A DNA stretch of 64,000 nucleotides from Plotosus lineatus (lineage: Eukaryota > Chordata > Actinopteri > Siluriformes > Plotosidae). The notes under the pieces were generated by a model. The model did not search any database, had not been told where the DNA came from, and saw nothing but the letters and a program-made list of their open reading frames with translations. The stretch lies in assembly GCA_024760905.1 (NCBI GenBank), contig CM045729.1, positions 47,959,580 through 48,023,579 of the forward strand, read 5' to 3'. Position 1 is the first letter of the stretch, and each line of letters begins with the position of its first letter. Position numbers and translations under genes: made by a program. Shown here piece by piece: positions 57,287 through 64,000 of this stretch.

Positions 57287-58813
57287 CTAGTCCTTCTCAA
57301 TAAATTAGCATATTGTGATAAAGTTAATTATTTTCTGTAATGTACTGATAAAAATTAAACTTTCATATATTTTAGATTCACTGCACACCAACTGAAATAT
57401 TTCAGGTCTTTTATTGTTTTAATACTGATGATTTTGGCATACAGCTCATGAAAACCCAAAATTCCTATCTCAAAAAATTAGCATATGAAAAGGTACTCTA
57501 AACAAGCTATTAACCTAATCATCTGAATCAACTAATTAACTCTAAACACCTGCAAAAGATTCTTGAGGCTTTTAAAAACTCCCAGCCTGGTTCATTACTC
57601 AAAACCGCAATCATGGGTAAGACTGCCGACCTGACTGCTGTCCAGAAGGCCATCATTGACACCCTCAAGCAAGAGGGAAAGACACAGAAAGAAATGAGCG
57701 AATAGGCTGTTCCCAGAGTGCTGTATCAAGGCACCTCAGTGGGACGTCTGTGGGAAGGAAAAAGTGAAAGAAGGGCCGATTCCAGACCTTGGGGGACCTG
57801 TGGAAGCAGTGGACTGAGTCTGGAGTAGAAACATCCAGAGCCACCATGCACAGGCGTGTGCAGGAAATGGGCTATATGTGCTGCATTCCCCAGGTCAAGC
57901 CACTTTTGAACCAGAAACAGCGGCAGAAGCACCTGACCTGGGCTACAGAGAAGCAGCACTGGACTGTTGCTCAGTGGTCCAAAGTACTTTTTTTTTGGAT
58001 GAAAGCAAATTTTGCATGTCATTCGGAAATCAAGGTGCCAGAGTCTGGAGGAAGACTGGGGAGAAGGAAATGCCAAAATGCCTGAAGTCCAGTGTCAAGT
58101 ACCCACAGTCAGTGATGGTCTGGGGTGCCATGTCAGCTGCTGGTGTTGGTCCACTGTGTTTTATCAAGGGCAGGGTCAATGCGGCTAGCTATCAGGAGAT
58201 TTTGGAGCACTTCATGCGTCCATCTGCTGAAGAGCTTTATGGAGATGAAGATTTCATTTTTCAGCACGACCTGGCACCTGCTCACAGTGCCAAAACCACT
58301 AGTAAATAGTTTGTGCTGAATTGGCCTGCCAACTCTCCTGACCTAAACCCCATAGAGAATCTGTGGGATATTGTGAAGAGAAAGTTGAGAGACACCAGAC
58401 CCAACACTGTGGATGAGCTTAAGGCCGCTATCAAATCATCCTGGGCCTCCATAACACCTCAGCAGTGCCACAGGCTGATTGCCTCCATGTCACGCCGCAT
58501 TGAAGCAATCATTTCTGCAAAAGGATTCCAGGCCAAGTATTGAGTGCATAACTGAACATAATTATTTGAAGGTTGACTTTTTTATATTAAAAGCACTTTT
58601 TTTTAAATTGGTCAGATGAAATATGCTAATTTTTTTATCGGAATTTGGGGTTTTCATGAGCTGTATGCCAAAATCATCAGTATTAAAACATTAAAAGACC
58701 TGAAATATTTCAGTTGGTATGCAATGAATCTAAAATATATGAAAGTTTAATCTTTATCAGTACATGACAGAAAATAATGAACTTTATCACAATATGCTAA
58801 TTTTTTGAGGACT
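57287..58813 (+). mobile_element. Tc1-type transposon, copy C (IR/DR), plus orientation, in ddx18 intron 6
   Basis: It begins ctagtccttctcaataaatt and ends tttttgaggactat (a damaged copy of the same end). Inner repeats ctcaaaaaattagcatatga lie near 57470. The transposase remnant runs from ATG 57613 to TGA 58543. It is the inverse of copy B in the neighbouring intron. Microsatellites lie directly on both sides. Confidence 0.92.
57613..58543 (+). pseudogene. Tc1 transposase pseudogene, copy C
   Basis: MGKTADLTAVQKAIIDTLKQ is followed by EMSE and a stop. The C-terminal part is largely open: FGNQGARVWRKTGEKEMPKC, MVWGAMSAAGVGPLCFIKGR, IFQHDLAPAHSAKTTSK then a stop, and LNWPANSPDLNPIENLWDIV to KGFQAKY. 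At 931 bp it is not a multiple of three, and it has at least two stops. Confidence 0.88.
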
Positions 58814-58916
<103 letters not shown>

Positions 58917-58971
58917 TATTTATTATCCATTTTATTTGTGTGTATGTATGTATATGTGTATAGATGTGTCT

Positions 58972-59311
58972 ATCTTCCTTTTGGCTTTTTCCCTTTTACT
59001 CGGGAGTCGCCACAGCGAATCATCTGATTCGCACGTTTTTGATTTGGCAGAGGTTTTTACGTCGGATGCCCTTCCTGTCACAACCCTTTTTAGCAAGGGA
59101 CAGAAACACGCTGACGACTTTGCAGCCTCCTCTTTACGAAAGTCAGCAATGGTTCTTTTACATGCCTCCCACCATAGACAGTGAGAGACATGGGCCGCCT
59201 TTGATAACCCAGTTAGCTGCACTGGGGGGGACAGTGACAACCTTGTGGAGAGTGGGACTCGAACCCCCAACCTTTGGATCAGCAATCCAGCGCCCTAGAC
59301 CACTACTGCCC

Positions 59312-59312
<1 letters not shown>
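58972..59312 (-). mobile_element. SINE family 1, RTE-type tail
   Basis: On the minus strand the head gggcagtagtggtctagggc, B box gggttcgagtcc, body and tail (ctgtggcgactcccgagtaa, aagggaaaaagccaaaagga) are all present. It lies between two microsatellites, so no target-site duplication can be read. Confidence 0.9.
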
Positions 59313-59382
<70 letters not shown>

Positions 59383-59402
59383 CATACACACACACACACA
59401 CA
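59313..59402. repeat. (TA)n(CA)n microsatellite
   Basis: About 30 TA units then CA-rich units up to a pogo-like end at 59403. Confidence 0.95.
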
Positions 59403-60010
59403 GAGTGGACCCTCGGAATCCGAATGCTCTAGAGACCGAACGAATGGGAATCCGAACAAAAAAAAGTCAGGACTTTTATTGTCCGGGAAACCGGAAGTCG
59501 AACTTGAGAAACAAGCAAGAAGACCGAGAGAGAGAAAAAGTGCATGACTTCCGGAAATTGTTGATGCTATGTAAGGTGTGTTTGGGCTTTTACTTTCAAG
59601 CCTAGTGGCTCATCAGGCCGGTGCTTTATGCATCACACTAATAAAGCTGTCCTGGGGAACTCCGGAAGTTGTTGATGCAGTGCTAAAGCTATCTAATCAC
59701 AAGTACCATATACCACCTCCAGCGACAAATATGATTTAGAATACTGAACAGAAAACCCACAGATTGGCTTACAGGCATAACCGCCTAAACGAAGCTGAAG
59801 AGGATGCATGTATGTATGTAAGCTAAAGCGTGAGCAGCGCTGTGAACACCTTTAACTATGCGGTCATGAGCCACTTTCCGTAAGGTTTTGAAAAGAAGAC
59901 AGAAACAAGCCACATTAAAAATGTTCCTCAAGAAAACTAGGAACATCCAGAAGAAGAGTCATCCATGCAAAGCAGTAGCAAGAGAAAGAAACACCTTTTG
60001 GCTGATTTAC
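59403..60010 (+). mobile_element. pogo/Tigger-like fragment: one end and a C-terminal coding relic
   Basis: agagtggaccctcggaatcc with gaatgctctagagaccgaac resembles pogo/Tigger ends. Downstream, KRRQKQATLKMFLKKT (59891-59938) looks like the C-terminal tail of such transposases and contains a PCNA-interacting-type motif (QATLKMFL). The middle domain and the other end are not recognisable, so the assignment is moderate to weak. Confidence 0.4.
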
Positions 60011-60158
60011 CTGAAGCTCCGCTTTCCTCCTTCCCTCTCTGTTATGGAAGGGAATCCTTCGCCTCTCTTCCTCTTCAACATTTACGTATGCCAACTGCTC
60101 ACCACCACAAAGGTTAAAATTCTCATGTTTATTGTTCTTATGCTTTAACTGCACTGTA

Positions 60159-60539
60159 TGTTATGGTCTCTGACAAATGAGTTGCACGTTGAAATGCGTG
60201 TTGAAGAGGGGCGTGGCTCTAACACGCTCATCTATGAAAAACAATTTGTTCACAGGTTTCTAGTGCTCTAGTGCCTTCCCCGTGAACAATAAAGCACAGC
60301 CGTTTTCATAGATGATGTGGAGAAACACGGAAATCAAACTAAAGCTTGAACTGCTTGAGCACAGAGCTGAGAGATCAAGAGGGACAGTCTTCTAGCACCA
60401 AGAGTGCTGCTAGTGTTTATAGCCTGTGATTAAATGGAAATGATTAAATGTGTGTTTCGCATTCCACCCCGCGTGTTCGAGCCACGCCCTTCTCCAACAT
60501 GCATTTCAACATGCAACTCTTTTCTGAGAGACCATAACA
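60159..60539. mobile_element. Foldback element with inverted arms of about 67 bp
   Basis: The left arm starts tgttatggtctctgacaaat and includes gcacgttgaaatgcgtgttg and gggcgtggctctaacacgc. The right arm, reverse complemented, starts tgttatggtctctcagaaaa with gcatgttgaaatgcatgttg and gggcgtggctcgaacacgc. The loop is about 245 bp without ORF. No target-site duplication or known TIR is recognised, so the class is open. Confidence 0.7.
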
Positions 60540-60697
60540 CTAAAATAAAAACCGCAGAAAAGTTAAAAAGTCTCCCACAACACAAACCATAACATAATGT
60601 ACTGTAATCAATAATTTTTTCACTTAATTTGAGGACCTATGGTATGAGTTATGGTACCGTTAACTTCTGTTCAAAAGACAATGGAATGAATTAAGAC

Positions 60698-61838
60698 CTC
60701 ATCTCATCTTCTTCCGCTAAGTCCAAGGTCGGGTCGGGGGCAGCAACCTAAGCAAAGAGGTCCAGACGTCCCTCTCCCCAGCCACTTCCTCCAACTCTTC
60801 CAGATGGACACTGAGGCGGTCCCAGACAAGCCGAGAGACATAGTCCCTCCAGCGTGTTCTAGGTCGACCCCGGGGTCTCTTTCCGGTTGGATATGCCTGA
60901 AACGCCATTCCCGGGAGGCATTCTGACCAGATGCCCGAGCCACCTCAACTGGCCCCTCACAATGCGGAGTAGCAGCGGATCGACTCCGAGCTCTCCCCGG
61001 ATGGTAGAGCTTCTTACCTTATCACCAAGGGAGAACCACGCCACCTGGAGAAGGAAGAACATTTCAGCCGCTTGTATCCGCAATCTTGTTCTTTCGGTCA
61101 CTACCTAAAACTCATGACTATAGATGAGGGTTGGAACGTAGATTGACTGGTAAATTGAGAGCTTCATTTTGCAGCTCCGCTCCTTCTTCACCATGACGGA
61201 CCGGTACAGGCTTTGTTTAACAGCAGAGGCTTCAGCTATCCGTCTGTCGATCTCCCGCTCCATCCTTCCCTCACTCGTGAACAAGACCCCGAGATACTTA
61301 AACTCCTCCACTTGGGGCAGGACCTCATTCCTGACCTGGAGGGTGCATTCCACCTTTGTCTGACTGAGAACCATGGCCTCGGACTTGAAGGTACTGATCT
61401 TCATCCCGGCTACTTGGCACTCAACTACGAATCGCTCCAATGAGAGCTGGAGGTCCCGACTTGATAGAGCCAAAAGGGCAACATCATCTGCAAAAAGCAG
61501 AGACGAGATCCGATGGCCACCAAACGAGAACCCTTCAACGCCTTGGCTGCACCTAGAAATTCTGTTCATAAAAATTATGAACAGAATCGGTGACAAAGGA
61601 CAGCCTTGGCGGTCTCCAACTCCCACCGGAAACGAATTCGACCTGTTACCAATACGGACCAAACTCTAGCTCCGGTGATACAGTGATCGAATGGCCCATA
61701 GCAACGGGTCCGGAACGCCGTACTCCCGGAGCACGCCCCACAAGATTGTTCGAGGGACATGGTCGAAAGCCTTCTCCAAATACACAAAACACATGTGGAC
61801 AGATTGGGCAAACTCCCATGCCCCTTCCAAAATCCTTC
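60698..61838 (-). mobile_element. Rex3 LINE, 5'-truncated, in ddx18 intron 6
   Basis: The minus strand covers RT motif A (LEKAFDHVPRTILWGVLREY, near 61785-61725), PVGVGDRQGCPLSPILFIIF (61625-61580), SSLLFADDVALLALSSRDLQ (61505-61450), VEEFKYLGVLFTSEGRMERE, SIYQSIYVPTLIY and the RPRTRWRDYVSRL end. The tail has GATGAGATGAG. FADD is intact. The break at 61838 is a 5' truncation. No clear target-site duplication. Confidence 0.88.
61105..61662 (-). pseudogene. Rex3 RT palm and thumb, 185-codon open frame
   Basis: The frame MVRIGNRSNSFPVGVGDRQG runs through FADD to YVPTLIYSHEF. It is a continuous piece of RT with catalytic Asp pair but without motif A in frame (shift near 61665). It corresponds to the segment split by the inversion in the copy at 18245-21472. 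Confidence 0.85.
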
Positions 61839-61847
61839 CAAAAAAAA

Positions 61848-62045
61848 TGACAATAGCTCTTCTCCGCTTGATCTTAATCTTCGTCTTTCTTGATGTAACG
61901 CACGGTAGATTCATTTATGCCGTAATGGCGTGCCACATGGGCATACGTATTGCCTGCCGTCAGCATATCTTGCAACTTCACTTTTTGGGTCACTATCATC
62001 ATATTTCGCTTTTTCTTGGGCTCATTGGATGCCTTAGATGGTGCA
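61848..62045 (-). pseudogene. pogo/Tigger transposase N-terminal helix-turn-helix remnant
   Basis: The minus strand from 62045 reads APSKASNEPKKKRNMMIVTQ, then KVKLQDMLTAGNTYAHVARH and YGINESTVRYIKKDED before a stop. The pattern of a basic start, psq-type helix-turn-helix and IKK exit is the N-terminus of pogo/Tigger transposases. A matching pogo-like end is at 62232-62271 on the same strand. Confidence 0.75.
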
Positions 62046-62135
62046 GGATGTTCACAAACACTATAAGATCACAAAATCACAAAAATTCCCGCGGGAATGT
62101 GCAAGGCAACAGCCTTACGCGTCTAAGCCAATCAG

Positions 62136-62232
62136 TCAACCTTCAAATAATTATGTTCAGTTATGCACTCAATACTTGGTCGAGAATGCTTTTGCAGAAA
62201 TGACTGCTTCAATGCGGCGTGGCATGTGGCCG
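62136..62232 (-). mobile_element. Tc1 fragment (same family as copies A-C)
   Basis: tcaaccttcaaataattatg, ttatgcactcaatacttggt and tgcagaaatgactgcttcaa equal the region around the transposase stop codon of copy A (35727-35820). It lacks both TIRs and sits inside pogo-like sequence. Confidence 0.8.
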
Positions 62233-62334
62233 TCCAGACCCAATTAAAAACGTAAGTCGGGGAGCGTCTGTATATATTATTATATTGATATATACATTTT
62301 CTTTTATATTTCATACAAGCGTATGATGGCCGGG

Positions 62335-62388
62335 CAGTGGTGGTCTAGTGGTATAAGGCGCCGGATCGCTGATCCTAAGGTTGTCACA

Positions 62389-62461
<73 letters not shown>

Positions 62462-62705
62462 CAGTGCAGCTAACTGGGTTATCAAAGGCCGGCCATGTCT
62501 CTCACTGTCTATGGTGTGAGGCATGTAAAAGAACCATTGCTGACTTTCGACAAGCGTAGGCTGCAAAGCCGTCAGCGTGTTTCCGCCCTGCGATGGCCTG
62601 GCGAGCTGTCCAGGGTGTACTCTGCCCTCGCCCTGAGTTGGCTGGGATGGTCACCAGCCTCCCCGCGACCCTAATTAGGATGAAGCGGTTACAGAAAATA
62701 AGCGT
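62335..62705 (+). mobile_element. SINE family 1, type B tail, with B box replaced by (CA)n
   Basis: The head gggcagtggtggtctagtgg and cgctgatcctaaggttgtca are directly followed by (CA)n at 62386-62459 and then ccccagtgcagctaactggg. The segment with the B box ggttcgagtcc is gone. The type B tail (gatggcctggcgagctgtcc...ccctaattaggatgaagcgg) ends in gttacagaaaataag. Confidence 0.88.
62386..62459 (+). repeat. (CA)n microsatellite inside a SINE
   Basis: About 36 CA units replace the internal promoter segment of the SINE. Poly Thr-His and Cys-Val frames are artefacts. Confidence 0.95.
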
Positions 62706-62719
62706 ATGCTCAAAGCGCA

Positions 62720-64000
62720 TGAGATCCCAGCGCTCCTGGCAAATACATATGTTTACAAATAATTATATTCCAATTAGTCCATGCTAAATGTTATGTTGAC
62801 CACCTGTAGATAGCAAACGGGTTTTGCCCTGAAACCCCCCCCCCCCCTCCCATGCACTAAACCCCACTTGCCTGGACCCTGGCTAACTACTAGGCTTTTC
62901 AGGTTTCAAAAGTTGGCAGGTATGCATACACACACTATCTCTCTCTGTCTCACTCTCTCCCTCACACACACAAAACTCTCTGGTGTGTTTTGCCAAATGC
63001 GGGCTCCGCCCACACGCAACGCACAACCGACGGAGCAATTGTATTTAAATTTTTAAATGGAAGGGATTTTGTATTTAAAGCGGAATTACAGTACCTGTTT
63101 GAAAGATCAGAGGTCCTGATTCAATATTAACTTGCTTCCTTGCAAGATCGGAGGTCTTGTCCCACGGTGCACTCAGTTTTCATGCTCATGCTTCAATATC
63201 GTGCCGAAATAATCGCCTCTGTCACTGTATTTCCGCTTTAGGTCTCCTTCTGCTTTCATATTGTCCTGATTGTAGAGTGGTTTCAATGATAACGAAATAT
63301 AATGCTGCAATGATTAATCTCTAAACAAGCCAACAGTCCTGTTCAATACTCCATGCATGTGACAAACAGGAAGTATGGGTACAGGTCAGCTCCCTCCGAG
63401 CCAATCGGAGGCCATCGGGACGGGATGTTGGGAGACAGCCAATGAGAGAGCAACTCGCGCATTGTTTGAATTTTGAATAGTACATTTGAATTTTTGAATG
63501 GGGTGTTTGGCGCTTTTCGTAAAAAGAGGTTGTTTTCATGAAAAGAGGATGAAAATTTAGGAAACTGTTTTTCGTAACCTGGAATTTTTGTACTCGGAGG
63601 TTTTCGTAAGTAGAGGGCCGCCTGTATTTTGTACGGAAAGTTGATGTAAATACGATGTTATGTTACAGGATGCAATTTTGTACGGAGAAATAAAAAAGAG
63701 AATCGTGAATGTGATTGTTTTACTTCATAAGCTGGGTTTTTATGTTAAGTCCTATGTAGTATGATCATTGCCGTCGTTGTGACAGCCACGCCCATGACAG
63801 CCACGTCCCTCTGATGGAGAGTGCCATACTTGGAGAAAGAGCGAGTTAGAGCCGCCAAATTCTCCACAACACAGACCATAACAGAACCCGGTTGTGATCG
63901 TGCCATTTTTGCTCGCGCGTCTCGTGATTCGAGTTGTTTGAGGATCGAGCACTTGATGGCTGTGTGTAATTCTAATGCTAATATAAAAGAACAATGAAGT
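62720..64000. other. Rest of ddx18 intron 6 in window; no exon seen
   Basis: No sequence for a DEAD-motif exon is found on the plus strand. A pogo-like end (reverse complement of aagtagagggccgcctgta at 63609-63627) has no partner visible. The block ccaaattctccacaacacag (63850-63880) resembles 60570-60595 and the 3' part of the 7681-8035 duplication, so an unnamed dispersed repeat is likely. Confidence 0.5.

Overview
This is repeat-rich vertebrate nuclear DNA, almost certainly from a ray-finned fish. The evidence is the repertoire of mobile elements: Rex1- and Rex3-type LINEs, RTE LINEs, Tc1 transposons with IR/DR ends, pogo/Tigger, hAT and TTAA-target DNA transposons, several tRNA-derived SINE families, and long CA, TA and GA microsatellites. 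Nothing bacterial (operons, Shine-Dalgarno sites, CRISPR) is present. The species cannot be fixed from sequence alone; the DANA-like SINE would suit an otophysan fish (catfish, characin or cyprinid).

The only host gene I can support is the 5' half of ddx18 on the + strand from 44504. It encodes a nucleolar DEAD-box RNA helicase of the Has1/DDX18 family. Six coding exons (44504-44615, 45111-45296, 49154-49312, 49399-49534, 49639-49739, 56108-56307) join in phase into 298 codons, from the start through the Q motif, Walker A, PTREL, GG and TPGR motifs. The exons for DEAD, SAT and the second RecA domain must lie beyond 64000. Introns 3 and 4 are about 100 bp, while introns 2, 5 and 6 are swollen to 3.9, 6.4 and at least 7.7 kb by transposons.

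Layout: 1-4.1 kb, a gypsy RNase H relic and a decayed R2-type LINE (- strand). 4.1-12.5 kb, mostly anonymous sequence with microsatellites, SINEs, a pogo-like element and a TTAA-target DNA element carrying a cysteine-rich P2X7-ballast-like ORF. 12.9-21.9 kb, a nested stack: a Rex1-like LINE, then an L2-type LINE interrupted by a hAT element and by a TTA-target TIR element, which itself contains a deleted LINE derivative and a twin-primed Rex3. 22.5-31.4 kb, a Tc1, a second L2-type 3' end, SINEs and a decayed tandem array. 32-44 kb, an RTE, a Rex3, a Tc1, SINEs and a second RTE fused to a SINE. 44.5-64 kb, ddx18 with further RTE, pogo, hAT, Tc1, SINE and Rex3 insertions.

The elements interact. 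One SINE family has the same tRNA head with two different 3' tails, one resembling the 3' end of the resident RTE, which probably supplies its reverse transcriptase. Many insertions can be proved from target-site duplications, and two by comparison with an uninterrupted paralogous copy inside the window. I found no clearly new multi-gene system; the most unusual items are the ballast-domain ORF in the TTAA element, the twin-primed Rex3, the SINE-RTE chimera and the SINE tail exchange.
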